Source: Corynebacterium diphtheriae (GTDB lineage: Bacteria > Actinomycetota > Actinomycetes > Mycobacteriales > Mycobacteriaceae). Taken from it: a stretch of DNA of 64,000 nt. Shown in pieces: positions 1 to 8,461 of the stretch. The translations under genes and the position numbers were made by a program. The stretch is taken from NCBI RefSeq assembly GCF_001457455.1, contig NZ_LN831026.1, forward strand, positions 620,001 to 684,000. Direction: 5' to 3'. The notes beneath the pieces are model-generated. The model did not search any database and was not told the origin of the DNA. It saw nothing but the letters and a program-made list of their open reading frames with translations. Numbering within the stretch: position 1 is the first letter of the stretch; the number at the start of each line of letters is the position of its first letter.

Positions 1-527
1 CAACGCTGAACTTCTTCCATGTTGAGTTGCAGCATGAGCCAAACCCTCGTCGCTCTGAGCAATCTGATCGTATTCAGATCACCGCTACAGGTAAGGGTCA
101 CATCGCCCGCGCCGAGGCTAAGGAAGACAGCTTCTACGCTGCTCTTGAGACTGCGCTGGCTCGTATGGAGCGTTCGCTGCGTAAAGTAAAGGCTCGTCGT
201 TCCATCTCCTTGTCCGGCCACCGTGCACCTTTGGGTACTGGCGAGGCTGCAGCTGAGCTTGTTAAGGAAGCGGAAGTTGCTCGCGAGGAAAACAAATACG
301 ATCACGATCCTTATGCCGACAAGGTAGAAGATGTCATCCCAGGGCAGATCGTTCGTACCAAGGAGCACCCATCTACTCCAATGAGCGTGGATGACGCTCT
401 ATCTGAGATGGAACTCGTGGGACACGATTTCTACCTCTTCGTTAACGAAGAAACCGGCCAGCCATCGGTGGTTTACCGCCGTCGCGCATTCGACTACGGC
501 TTGATTTCTCTCGCTAAAGAAGGATAG
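1..527 (+). CDS. hpf: Ribosome hibernation promoting factor, long form (5' end outside window)
   Basis: The reading frame is already open at base 3 and runs to a TAG at 525-527, so the start lies upstream of the window. The visible part holds the end of the S30AE ribosome-binding domain (positively charged stretch ERSLRKVKARRS), a polar linker, and the C-terminal domain ending DFYLFVNEETGQPSVVYRR, which in long HPF proteins drives 100S ribosome dimer formation. The product binds the 30S decoding region in stationary phase and silences translation. It sits directly upstream of secA, as in mycobacteria. An in-frame TTG at 27 is not the real start because family sequence continues upstream of it. 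Confidence 0.93.
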   Translation, partial: TLNFFHVELQHEPNPRRSEQSDRIQITATGKGHIARAEAKEDSFYAALETALARMERSLRKVKARRSISLSGHRAPLGTGEAAAELVKEAEVAREENKYDHDPYADKVEDVIPGQIVRTKEHPSTPMSVDDALSEMELVGHDFYLFVNEETGQPSVVYRRRAFDYGLISLAKEG

Positions 528-549
528 GCCTTCTCCCAAAGTCAGCGCA

Positions 550-594
550 CGATATCGCTATTGCTGATAGCGCTATTGTGTTAGCCTAGGCTAA
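550..594. promoter_or_regulatory. Cluster of palindromes in the hpf-secA gap
   Basis: Two perfect palindromes lie just after hpf: ATAGCGCTAT (about 567-576) and the 14-bp TTAGCCTAGGCTAA at 581-594. Both precede the terminator hairpin at 599-635. The 14-mer resembles the core of corynebacterial metal-regulator boxes only loosely. It could be an operator or part of a 3' structured region of the hpf mRNA. Role unknown. Confidence 0.35.
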
Positions 595-598
595 ATTG

Positions 599-640
599 AG
601 AACCCAGATCTCCGGCACTCGGTGATCTGGGTTCTTGGTA
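599..640 (+). terminator. Rho-independent terminator of hpf
   Basis: A 12-bp perfect stem (AGAACCCAGATC at 599-610 pairs with GATCTGGGTTCT at 624-635) closes a 13-base loop. The T-run after it is weak (TTCTTGG), so termination may be partial. It lies about 70 bases after the hpf stop and before the secA start. Confidence 0.7.
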
Positions 641-662
641 TAAGGTAGCAATGACCTAGAAT
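635..662 (+). promoter_or_regulatory. Candidate secA promoter
   Basis: TTGGTA at 635-640, a 16-base spacer and TAGAAT at 657-662 fit a vegetative sigma-A promoter. The -35 overlaps the tail of the hpf terminator. A leader of roughly 35 bases would precede the secA start. Assigned by eye only. Confidence 0.4.
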
Positions 663-704
663 GTCTACGTTAAGACGAAACTATTTTCAAAGGATTCAGT
701 ACAC

Positions 705-3266
705 GTGTTTGGACTTTCCAAGATGCTTCGCGTTGGCGAAGGACGGGCCGTCAAGCGCCTGAAGAAGATCGCTGATGATGTGATCGCACTTGAGGCGGAT
801 TACACCGATCTTACTGACGAGGAGCTCAAGGCTAAGACCCATGAATTTCAAGAGCGCATTGCACAAGGTGAACCAGTAGATGACCTCTTGCTTGAGGCAT
901 TTGCGGTTGCCCGTGAGGCGTCGTGGCGCGTGCTGGGTCAGAAGCACTACCCAGTGCAGATTATGGGTGGTGCTGCGTTGCACTTTGGCAACGTAGCCGA
1001 GATGCGAACTGGTGAGGGTAAGACCTTGACCTGTGTGCTTCCGGCATACCTCAATGCTCTCGAAGGCAAGGGTGTTCATGTTGTTACCGTGAACGACTAC
1101 TTGGCTAAGCGTGACGCTGAGTGGATGGGTCGTGTGCACCGCTGGCTAGGCCTTAATGTTGGTGTGATCTTGGCGAACATGCAGCCTGCGGAGCGTCGTG
1201 AAGCCTACAATGCTGACATCACTTACGGCACCAACAACGAGTTGGGCTTTGACTACCTGCGCGATAACATGGTGCGCTCTCTCGATGAGCTCGTTCAGCG
1301 CGGTCACCACTATGCGATCGTTGACGAGGTTGACTCCATTCTTATCGACGAGGCACGTACGCCGCTAATTATTTCTGGTCCAGTAGAAGGATCATCGCAG
1401 TGGTATAGCGTTTTCGCTCAGATCGTTCCTCGTATGACTCGCGACATCCACTATGAAGTGGATAACCGTAAACGTACCGTCGGTGTACGTGAAGAAGGCG
1501 TTGCCTTTGTCGAAGATCAGCTCGGAATCGATAACCTTTACGCTCCTGAGCACTCCCAGCTGGTGAGCTACCTGAACAATGCCATCAAGGCCAAAGAGCT
1601 GTTCAACCGTGACAAGGACTACATTGTGCGCAACGGTGAAGTTCTGATCGTTGATGATTTCACTGGTCGTGTTCTTGATGGACGTCGCTACAATGAGGGT
1701 ATGCACCAAGCGATCGAGGCGAAAGAAAACGTCGAGATCAAAAACGAGAACCAGACTCTGGCAACCATCACGCTGCAGAACTACTTCCGCCTGTACGACA
1801 AGCTCTCGGGTATGACGGGTACTGCAGAAACGGAAGCATCTGAGCTCCACCAGATCTACAAGCTGGACGTTATCCCGATTCCTACCAACCGTCCGAACCA
1901 GCGTGAAGACATGACTGACTTGGTGTACAAGACCCAAGAAGCCAAGTTTGCTGCCGTGGTGGATGACATCTCTGAACGCGTAACAAAGGGACAGCCTGTT
2001 CTCGTTGGTACCACCTCTGTTGAGCGCTCCGAGTATCTCTCCCAGCTGCTGCAGCGCCGTGGAATCAAGCACAGCGTGCTCAACGCTAAGTTCCACGAGC
2101 AGGAAGCCCAGATCGTGGCCAAGGCGGGTCTGCCTGGTGCAGTTACCGTGGCAACAAACATGGCCGGTCGTGGTACCGACATCGTGCTCGGTGGCAACGC
2201 AGACATCATTGCTGACATTAACCTGCGTGAGCGTGGTCTCAACCCAGTTGATACTCCTGAAGAGTACGAGGCAGCGTGGGATGCCGAGCTGGCACGCGTC
2301 AAGGAAAAAGGTGCTGAGCTAGCGGAGGAGGTTCGTGAAGCTGGCGGCCTTTACGTGCTGGGTACCGAGCGCCACGAGTCGCGTCGTATTGATAACCAGT
2401 TGCGTGGTCGCGCTGGTCGTCAGGGCGATCCTGGCACCACTCGTTTCTACCTGTCTATGCGTGATGACCTCATGGTTCGTTTCGTTGGCCAGACCATGGA
2501 AAACATGATGAACCGCCTCAACGTTCCAGACGATGTACCTATCGAGGCCAAGATGGTGACCAACTCCATCAAGTCGGCCCAGACATCGGTGGAGAATCAG
2601 AACTTTGAGATGCGTAAGAACGTCTTGAAGTACGACGAGGTCATGAATGAGCAGCGCAAGGTCATTTACACCGAGCGTCGTGAGATCCTCGAATCGGCTG
2701 ACATCGCGGCCGATATTCAAAAGATGATTGATGACACCATCGGTGCCTATGTCGATGCTGCTACCGCGACCGGCTACGTTGAGGACTGGGATCTAGAAAC
2801 CCTGTGGAACGCTCTCGAGTCTCTCTATGGCCCATCCTTTAGCGCACAAGAGCTCATTGATGGTGATTCCTATGGTGAATCTGGTGAGCTTTCTGCTTCC
2901 GATCTGCGTAAAGCTGTTCTGGAAGACGCACACAAGCAGTACGCGGAGCTAGAGGAAAACGTCACCGCTATCGGTGGCGAGGCACAGATGCGCAACATTG
3001 AGCGCATGGTTATCCTGCCGGTTATCGATACCAAGTGGCGCGAGCACCTCTACGAGATGGATTACCTCAAGGAAGGTATCGGTCTGCGTGCCATGGCTCA
3101 GCGTGACCCACTGGTCGAGTACCAAAAGGAGGGTGGCGACATGTTCAATGCCATGAAAGACGCCGTAAAGGAAGAAACTGTTCGCCAACTATTCTTGCTG
3201 CGCAAGCAGTTTGCAGTTGCAAATGAGCAGCCAGCGGAAACGGAAGAAGGCACCGTAGAAGCCTAA
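705..3266 (+). CDS. secA: Preprotein translocase ATPase SecA (SecA1)
   Basis: SecA is the ATPase motor that pushes unfolded preproteins through the SecYEG channel at the membrane. The 853-residue product shows the Walker A GEGKT near residue 103, Walker B DEVD near 207, the SAT-like helicase motif [26 protein letters not shown], and motif [13 protein letters not shown]. The C-terminus ([10 protein letters not shown]) lacks the cysteine-rich zinc/SecB-binding tail of proteobacterial SecA, as is usual for housekeeping SecA1 of actinobacteria. The start is GTG at 705, preceded by an AAAGGA ribosome site at about 690. It has its own promoter and terminator. Confidence 0.97.
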   Translation: MFGLSKMLRVGEGRAVKRLKKIADDVIALEADYTDLTDEELKAKTHEFQERIAQGEPVDDLLLEAFAVAREASWRVLGQKHYPVQIMGGAALHFGNVAEMRTGEGKTLTCVLPAYLNALEGKGVHVVTVNDYLAKRDAEWMGRVHRWLGLNVGVILANMQPAERREAYNADITYGTNNELGFDYLRDNMVRSLDELVQRGHHYAIVDEVDSILIDEARTPLIISGPVEGSSQWYSVFAQIVPRMTRDIHYEVDNRKRTVGVREEGVAFVEDQLGIDNLYAPEHSQLVSYLNNAIKAKELFNRDKDYIVRNGEVLIVDDFTGRVLDGRRYNEGMHQAIEAKENVEIKNENQTLATITLQNYFRLYDKLSGMTGTAETEASELHQIYKLDVIPIPTNRPNQREDMTDLVYKTQEAKFAAVVDDISERVTKGQPVLVGTTSVERSEYLSQLLQRRGIKHSVLNAKFHEQEAQIVAKAGLPGAVTVATNMAGRGTDIVLGGNADIIADINLRERGLNPVDTPEEYEAAWDAELARVKEKGAELAEEVREAGGLYVLGTERHESRRIDNQLRGRAGRQGDPGTTRFYLSMRDDLMVRFVGQTMENMMNRLNVPDDVPIEAKMVTNSIKSAQTSVENQNFEMRKNVLKYDEVMNEQRKVIYTERREILESADIAADIQKMIDDTIGAYVDAATATGYVEDWDLETLWNALESLYGPSFSAQELIDGDSYGESGELSASDLRKAVLEDAHKQYAELEENVTAIGGEAQMRNIERMVILPVIDTKWREHLYEMDYLKEGIGLRAMAQRDPLVEYQKEGGDMFNAMKDAVKEETVRQLFLLRKQFAVANEQPAETEEGTVEA

Positions 3267-3282
3267 TTCTTCCACCGCCATA

Positions 3283-3328
3283 ACAACGCCGCCTCCTGTT
3301 GTTTTAGGGAGGCGGCGTTGTCGTTTCT
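3283..3328 (+). terminator. Strong terminator after secA
   Basis: A 14-bp GC-rich perfect stem (3283-3296 with 3308-3321) closes an 11-base loop and is followed by a T-rich TCGTTTCT. It separates secA from the convergent Rv3235-family gene, whose stop codon begins at 3329. Confidence 0.85.
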
Positions 3329-3770
3329 ATGGCGAAGGTTTATTAGGCGGTGGCTCGATAAGTCGCAGACTGCGCATTCGGATCACCTGTGGATGGGTAC
3401 TGGTTGGATCGCGCGGTTCGAATTGTGCAAGAAATCCAATGTGGCGACCTTGAAAGGTGCTTGCCCCTACTGCATCGATGAGCTGGTTGCGTTGATGAAA
3501 ATGCAGGCTTTCCACGATTAGTGGGGTTGATGCCATTGGGGCTTTGCCGCGTCTTCTGGCAGATACTAGGCGGCGAATTTGCTCGGAGTAGAGGGCGTCG
3601 GCAAGCGTTGACGCGTGACGACGTCCAAATGCGGCATTGAGTGCTGTTGCAGAAAGGGTGAACGCGTCGCGCTTGATTTTTGTTGGTAGGCGACGGGGAG
3701 TTTCGGAAGGAATCGTCGATTCCTTCCGAAAGGATTTGAGATAGCTCATCCCTGGGATTGGGGTTAGCAT
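3327..3770 (-). CDS. Rv3235 family protein of unknown function
   Basis: This 147-residue protein is convergent with secA. It matches the Rv3235-type family found next to secA in many actinobacteria. The visible hallmark is a basic helix region (QIRRLVSARRRGKAP) followed by a beta-rich tail ending in VIRMRSLRLIEP. No catalytic motif is apparent and no function is established. The ATG at 3770 is chosen because family-like sequence begins there and AAGGAG lies 14 bases upstream. The frame stays open for another 170 codons, but that part overlaps the HAD gene and has an unlikely composition. Confidence 0.7.
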   Translation of the reverse strand: MLTPIPGMSYLKSFRKESTIPSETPRRLPTKIKRDAFTLSATALNAAFGRRHASTLADALYSEQIRRLVSARRRGKAPMASTPLIVESLHFHQRNQLIDAVGASTFQGRHIGFLAQFEPRDPTSTHPQVIRMRSLRLIEPPPNKPSP

Positions 3771-3929
3771 GATGGTTGTAGTGGCTCCTTGAGCGTGATT
3801 GTTAGTACTCAAGGCAGACAATTTTGGGCATGTGTGACGCGTGGGCGCGCGTTCGGACCGACTTGTGTGACACAATAGCGAAGAAAGTTCGTAAATTCCA
3901 TACCATATATGCGGAGGTGGGGATAGGCC

Positions 3930-4340
3930 GTGCGTGGCTTGATCGTCGATTATGTAGGTGTCCTCGATGGACCGGATGAGGACCAGCGTCGCTGGCGTAA
4001 CCTCTTGGCTGCTGCCCGTGCGCATGGCATTGGCACTGCGGTGTTGTCGAACGATCCTGGTGGCCCAGCGGCTGATCCTATCCGTGTGTTGCAGACACAG
4101 GGCATTGTGGATGCGGTGATTTTGAGCGGTGAGATTGGTGCGGAGAAGCCTTCGGAGGCTGCGTTCCAAGCGGCTGCGGATGCGATTGATTTGCCTATGC
4201 GTGATTGCGTGATGGTGGATGATTCGATTTTGAATGTGCGTGGTGCTGTGGAAAGCGGTCTTGTTGGTGTGTTTTATCAGCATTTTGACCGTGCGGTTGT
4301 AGAGATTGCGGGCCTTTTCGGTCTTGACGGCGAGTTCTAG
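3930..4340 (+). CDS. HAD-superfamily hydrolase
   Basis: This is a compact 136-residue HAD fold without an evident cap domain. Motif I is VDYVGVL near residues 6-12 (nucleophile Asp7), motif II VLSND near 39, motif III lysine in GAEKPSEAAF near 73, and motif IV MVDDSILNVRGA near 96-107. The second Asp usual in phosphatase motif I (DxD) is Val here, as in dehalogenase-like DxG-type subgroups, so phosphatase activity is not assured. GTG start at 3930 follows GGAGGTGGGG. It is 11 bp upstream of the DUF6912 gene and is probably cotranscribed with it. The substrate cannot be read from sequence. Confidence 0.8.
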   Translation: MRGLIVDYVGVLDGPDEDQRRWRNLLAAARAHGIGTAVLSNDPGGPAADPIRVLQTQGIVDAVILSGEIGAEKPSEAAFQAAADAIDLPMRDCVMVDDSILNVRGAVESGLVGVFYQHFDRAVVEIAGLFGLDGEF

Positions 4341-4351
4341 GGGAGTTCGAC

Positions 4352-4858
4352 ATGCGGGTTTATCTTCCGGCTACTTTTTCCATGCTGCAAGAGCTGGATG
4401 CGCAGGGCAGTATTGTTGCGCGTTCGGGGTATGGCTTTGCGGTAACGCCTGCGCTGCGGGATTTTTATACGGCAGGTGATGAGGAGGAAATCGCGGAGTC
4501 TGCGTTTGAGGATGCTGCGTTGGCGTCTATTCGCTTGCTGGCGATTGGTGACCAAGAGGCGTTTCCATATCGCCGTGTGGTGGTGTCGGTGGATGTTCCT
4601 GATGAGGTGATTATTCTTCGGCCGGATCTTGGCGAGTCTGTTGTGGTGTTGGATCCTGCCGTTGTGGGCTTCGACTCTGTGGCAGCGATCCATGTTGATG
4701 TAGAAGGCTCGGAGGCTGCCACGGCTAAGGCTATTGAGGTTATCGATGCCGCTGATTTGGGTGATGAGGATGCCGAGTTGGCGGTAGGTGATGCTTTGGA
4801 TAATTTCTTGGCGTGGTATGACCCTTCGGAATTGTCGGCTTTGGTGGATCTGCTGTAG
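4352..4858 (+). CDS. DUF6912 family protein
   Basis: A soluble, very acidic 168-residue protein. It starts MRVYLPAT and has the conserved RSGYGFAVTPALRDFY segment typical of this actinobacterial family (Rv3231c type). No membrane segment or catalytic signature is visible and no function is known. The ATG at 4352 follows GGGGAG. It is cotranscribed with the HAD gene upstream and ends at a clear terminator. Confidence 0.8.
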   Translation: MRVYLPATFSMLQELDAQGSIVARSGYGFAVTPALRDFYTAGDEEEIAESAFEDAALASIRLLAIGDQEAFPYRRVVVSVDVPDEVIILRPDLGESVVVLDPAVVGFDSVAAIHVDVEGSEAATAKAIEVIDAADLGDEDAELAVGDALDNFLAWYDPSELSALVDLL

Positions 4859-4874
4859 ATCATCTTTTTTAAGG

Positions 4875-4912
4875 CGCACTGTTGTCACGGTTGTGGCAGG
4901 GGTGCGTTTTTT
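4875..4912 (+). terminator. Terminator of the HAD-DUF6912 operon
   Basis: CGCAC at 4875-4879 pairs with GTGCG at 4902-4906. Inside, TGTCAC pairs with GTGGCA, extending the stem. Six T residues follow at 4907-4912. It lies 17 bases after the DUF6912 stop. Confidence 0.75.
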
Positions 4913-4997
4913 GTGTTTTCGCTGTTCGGAGGGCATGTTCAGCATGAGGGTTAGGGGGTGGTCTTTCTTAGACAGAGATACTTTTTTCTCTAAATGT

Positions 4998-5027
4998 TTG
5001 ACGCAAAAACTTACTCTGACGTAACAT
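4998..5027 (+). promoter_or_regulatory. Candidate promoter of the reductase-desaturase operon
   Basis: TTGACG at 4998-5003, an 18-base spacer and TAACAT at 5022-5027 resemble a sigma-A promoter. It lies about 55 bases upstream of the reductase ATG at 5083 and immediately upstream of an inverted repeat. Confidence 0.5.
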
Positions 5028-5041
5028 GCATACTCACTTCG

Positions 5042-5061
5042 GTTACCTAACCGTAGGTTAC
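5042..5061. promoter_or_regulatory. Operator-like inverted repeat (possible TetR-type site)
   Basis: GTTACCTA-ACCG-TAGGTTAC is an inverted repeat with 7 of 8 matching positions per arm. It falls 14 bases after the putative -10, near the start of transcription, where a repressor would block initiation. Spacing and length fit TetR-family operators. The regulator is not encoded nearby in this window. Confidence 0.5.
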
Positions 5062-5082
5062 GTTTGGGAAGGGAAGAATGTC

Positions 5083-6153
5083 ATGGCACGGACGTCGAAA
5101 GATCGTCTCTCAAAGGTGCGAAAAATCCTTGGTAGATTTACCACGCCACTTCTGCCAGATGATTACTCGGTGCTGATTAACCCACGCTGGTCAACACGCG
5201 AACTTCGTGGAACTATCGCAGCTGTTCGTCGAGAAGCAGACGTTGTTCATCTTGACATCGTGCCGGGCTGGGGTGTGCCCACCCAATTTGAACCTGGTCA
5301 ATTTATCGGAATTGGTGTGGAAGTCGATGGCAGATACATCTGGCGCAGCTATTCACTGACCTGCACACCGACAACCTCTGACTCATTGTTATCGATCACG
5401 GTGCGCGCGGTAGAACATGGCAAGCTCTCAAATCACTTGGTAGGCCACGCTACTCCAGGAACCACGGTGCGCTTGTCTGCCCCTGCTGGCAGTTTTCATC
5501 TCCCCACTCCGTTGCCCCCAAAGCTTGCACTCATTGCTGCAGGAACAGGCATTACGCCGATTATCTCCATGCTGCGCACGATGGCTGAGCGCCAACAGTT
5601 TGCCGAAACTGACGTGGTGCTGGTGTATTCGATACGCGATCGCGCCCATGGGTTGTTTCTTGAGGCATTAGCGCGAATGTCAACGCAACACCCGCAGCTG
5701 CGTGTGGTGGTACAAGAGACGTCCTCGCAGGGGCGGGTGGCGCCGGAGACGGTGGCGTCGATAGTTCCTGATATAACAAGCCGCACTGTGTTCGCCTGCG
5801 GTCCGTCCACCATGCTTGATGCGTACGAGTCATGGGCGAATAAGAATCACGTTAACCTCACGACCGAGCGATTTTTGCTGAATCGAAAGGCCACAACAGC
5901 GCAGGGTGGCACGGTGAGCTTTGGGCAGCGTGCCAGCGTGCTTGTCGACGGTGCCACCACGGTTCTCGAGGCAGGAGAGCAGGCGGGAGTACAACTTCCC
6001 TTCGGCTGCCGTATGGGGTTGTGCCACACCTGTGTGCGTCCGCTGACTCATGGCCACGCAACCAACCTCGTAACCGGTGAGACTCATGAGCCGGGGTCAC
6101 GTATTCGTACCTGCGTGTGCGTAGCTGCAGGCGACATCACTATCGAAGCATAG
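5083..6153 (+). CDS. Ferredoxin reductase with C-terminal 2Fe-2S domain (desaturase electron donor)
   Basis: The 356-residue product has an FAD-binding barrel with the flavin motif RSYSLTC near residue 85, an NAD(P)H-binding domain with AAGTGITPIISML near 150, and a C-terminal plant-type ferredoxin whose ligands lie in FGCRMGLCHTCVRPL plus a Cys in RIRTCVCV. It should pass electrons from NAD(P)H to the membrane desaturase encoded 14 bp downstream, as Rv3230c does for DesA3 in mycobacteria. The ATG at 5083 is chosen over an upstream in-frame ATG at 5026 because GGGAAGGGAAG sits just before it and because 5026 overlaps the putative -10. Confidence 0.9.
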   Translation: MARTSKDRLSKVRKILGRFTTPLLPDDYSVLINPRWSTRELRGTIAAVRREADVVHLDIVPGWGVPTQFEPGQFIGIGVEVDGRYIWRSYSLTCTPTTSDSLLSITVRAVEHGKLSNHLVGHATPGTTVRLSAPAGSFHLPTPLPPKLALIAAGTGITPIISMLRTMAERQQFAETDVVLVYSIRDRAHGLFLEALARMSTQHPQLRVVVQETSSQGRVAPETVASIVPDITSRTVFACGPSTMLDAYESWANKNHVNLTTERFLLNRKATTAQGGTVSFGQRASVLVDGATTVLEAGEQAGVQLPFGCRMGLCHTCVRPLTHGHATNLVTGETHEPGSRIRTCVCVAAGDITIEA

Positions 6154-6167
6154 GACGGAACAATTTC

Positions 6168-7448
6168 ATGGCAATCGACAACATTAAAGCGTATGCACAC
6201 TTAAGCGACGCAGACATCGAAGAAATCGGTCGTCGCCTAGATCAGATCAAAGCAGAGGTAACGCAATCACTAGGTGCTCGGGACGTGGCCTACATCAAGC
6301 GTTTGATTCGTACCCAACGTAGCCTTGAGGCAGCTGGTCGATTCGCGCTGTTGTTTGCGGGAAATAAGAAGTGTTGGTGGCTCGGAACAGGGTTGCTCAG
6401 CACTGCGAAAATCCTAGAAAATCTCGAAATCGGGCATAACGTGCTTCATGGGCAATGGGATTGGATGAATGATCCCGAAATCCACTCCACCACATGGGAG
6501 TGGGACATTGTCTGCCCATCATCACAATGGATGCACTCACATAACTTTGTTCACCACACCTACACCAATGTGCTGGGAATGGACAACGATGTGGGATACG
6601 GAATCTTGCGCGTGACCCGCGACCGAAAATGGACACCACTACATGCTTTCCAACCAGCGGTGAATACCGTGCTGGCAGCGATGTTCCAGTGGGCGGTGGG
6701 GTACTACGATGTGGAACTTGGGCGCTATCTGACTAAACGCGCTGATTGGAATGACACAAAAGACAAATTCTGGGAGACGACGAACAAAGCAGGTCGCCAG
6801 CTTGCTCGCGACTACGTTTTCTATCCAGCACTTGCTAGAAAGGCCTTTCCGCAGGCAGTGAAGGCAAATGCGGTTGCCAACCTAGTGCGCTCAGTGTGGG
6901 CATATTCTGTTATCTTCTGCGGACATTTTCCTGATGAGGCCGAGACATTTACCAAAGAACAGTTTAAAAACGAGGACCACAATCAGTGGTATCTACGCCA
7001 AATGCTGGGGTCTGCAAACTTCTATGGCGGCAAGTTGCTCACCATCATGTCGGGCAATTTGAATTACCAGATTGAACATCACCTGTTCCCAGATATACCA
7101 TCGAATCGTCTGGCAGAAGTAGGAGAGAAAGTGCGTGCGCTGTGCGACGAATACGATCTGCCATACAACGTCGATTCTTTCCCAGCACAGTTGTTCAAGG
7201 TGCAAAAAACACTGCTCAAGCTCACCCTTCCCAATAAGTACTTAGTGGCGAGCCCAGATAATGCCCCCGAGGTGCGCTCGAACCGAGCATTTTCGCAAAA
7301 CCCTGAGATTGAAAATCAACTGGCAGGCGGAAGCAACGGAAGCGGCCTACGCACGGGCCTAAAACTACTCAAACGCCTGCGCCCGAGTATCAAAGATGCC
7401 ATCTTGATCTATTCAGGACGCAAGCCGCGGGGAAATCAACAGCACTGA
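6168..7448 (+). CDS. Membrane fatty-acid desaturase (DesA3-like)
   Basis: A 426-residue di-iron membrane desaturase with the three histidine boxes: GHNVLHGQ near residue 88, HNFVHHTYTN near 124, and QIEHHLFPDIPS near 300. Hydrophobic segments flank them. It probably introduces a double bond into acyl-CoA, using electrons from the reductase encoded just upstream. The pair matches Rv3230c-Rv3229c. ATG at 6168 follows AGGACGG; the longer ORF overlapping the reductase is not supported. Its stop is 1 base from the convergent rsgA stop. Substrate and regiospecificity are inferred from the family. Confidence 0.92.
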   Translation: MAIDNIKAYAHLSDADIEEIGRRLDQIKAEVTQSLGARDVAYIKRLIRTQRSLEAAGRFALLFAGNKKCWWLGTGLLSTAKILENLEIGHNVLHGQWDWMNDPEIHSTTWEWDIVCPSSQWMHSHNFVHHTYTNVLGMDNDVGYGILRVTRDRKWTPLHAFQPAVNTVLAAMFQWAVGYYDVELGRYLTKRADWNDTKDKFWETTNKAGRQLARDYVFYPALARKAFPQAVKANAVANLVRSVWAYSVIFCGHFPDEAETFTKEQFKNEDHNQWYLRQMLGSANFYGGKLLTIMSGNLNYQIEHHLFPDIPSNRLAEVGEKVRALCDEYDLPYNVDSFPAQLFKVQKTLLKLTLPNKYLVASPDNAPEVRSNRAFSQNPEIENQLAGGSNGSGLRTGLKLLKRLRPSIKDAILIYSGRKPRGNQQH

Positions 7449-7449
7449 T

Positions 7450-8457
7450 CTATTCCCAATCCACGTTGGTGCGCAAGGCGCCGAGCAACTTGCGCACCGC
7501 GACAACGCGGCGACCAGTGGGGGAGTCTGCGTCGAAAGTGTCGAGGACGCATTCGGGGTCGGCGGGAGGACCCATGTGGATGCAACCGCGCGGGCATCGT
7601 TCGACTGCTTCATGGAGGTCTTCAAATACACCGATGACGGTATCGGCATCGACGTGGGCGAGGCCGAAGGATCTGATACCTGGGGTATCGATGATCCAGC
7701 CGCCTTCCGGCAACTGCAATGCGACGGCTTGAGTCGAGGTGTGGCGACCTTTACCCACGCCGGATACCTCACCGGTTTCGCGTGCCGCGGAGGGCACTAG
7801 GCGGTTTACCAACGTCGATTTGCCTACCCCAGAATGCCCAATGGTCGCAGAAATAGCACCGTGGGTGAATTTTTGAAGCGGCGCCAGTGGGTCTTCTACA
7901 CCGCACACCACAACGGGAACGTTGAGGGCTGCGAACTCGGAGGCGAACTCGGTGGGGTCTGCGAGATCAGATTTGGTCAGGCAGATCACTGGCTGAAGAT
8001 TGCCCACGAATGCAGCTACCAGAGCGCGTTCGACAAAACCTGCGCGTGGCGCGGGATCGGCAACGGCGCAGACGATGAGCAGTTGCTGCGCGTTGGCAAC
8101 AACAATGCGCTCGTAAGGATCGGTGTCATCTGCAGTTCGCCGTAACACGCTGCTGCGCTCTGCGAGTTTCACAATGCGCGCAAGAGAGCCTGGCCGTCCT
8201 GAGGTATCACCCACAATTCCTACTCGATCGCCAACTTCCACGGGTGTGCGCCCCATCTCGCGGGCGCGCATACACACCACTGGTGTGTCCTGACCGTCAA
8301 GGACAACACCCCAGCGTCCGCGGTCTTTGGTCACAACCATGCCGAATTCAGCGTTGTCATGCTTCGGGCGGTCTTTCGTACGGGGGCGTGAGCCTTTGCC
8401 GGGGCGTACACGTACGTCGGATTCATCCCATTGGCGATGAGAGTTTCTGCGTGCCAT
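7450..8457 (-). CDS. rsgA: Ribosome small subunit-dependent GTPase A
   Basis: RsgA checks and matures the 30S decoding site at the end of assembly. This 335-residue protein has the circularly permuted GTPase order: an OB-fold-like N-terminal part, then G4 (LTKSDLAD), then G1 (GHSGVGKSTLVNRL), then G3 (DTPGIRSFG). A C-terminal Cys/His zinc element follows (CPRGCIHMGPPADPEC). ATG at 8457 lies 4 bp after the aroA stop, so the two are cotranscribed. The longer upstream reading frame overlaps aroA and is discarded. Confidence 0.93.
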   Translation of the reverse strand: MARRNSHRQWDESDVRVRPGKGSRPRTKDRPKHDNAEFGMVVTKDRGRWGVVLDGQDTPVVCMRAREMGRTPVEVGDRVGIVGDTSGRPGSLARIVKLAERSSVLRRTADDTDPYERIVVANAQQLLIVCAVADPAPRAGFVERALVAAFVGNLQPVICLTKSDLADPTEFASEFAALNVPVVVCGVEDPLAPLQKFTHGAISATIGHSGVGKSTLVNRLVPSAARETGEVSGVGKGRHTSTQAVALQLPEGGWIIDTPGIRSFGLAHVDADTVIGVFEDLHEAVERCPRGCIHMGPPADPECVLDTFDADSPTGRRVVAVRKLLGALRTNVDWE

Positions 8458-8461
8458 CGAC

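Noticed and set aside
1392..2720. Several long minus-strand frames within secA
   Set aside because: They are antisense shadows of a clear SecA coding sequence with no family features or ribosome sites.
3771..4283. N-terminal extension of the minus-strand ORF (318 codons) over the HAD gene
   Set aside because: It is antisense to a well-supported HAD gene, is rich in His/Arg/Thr, and family-like sequence begins only at 3770.
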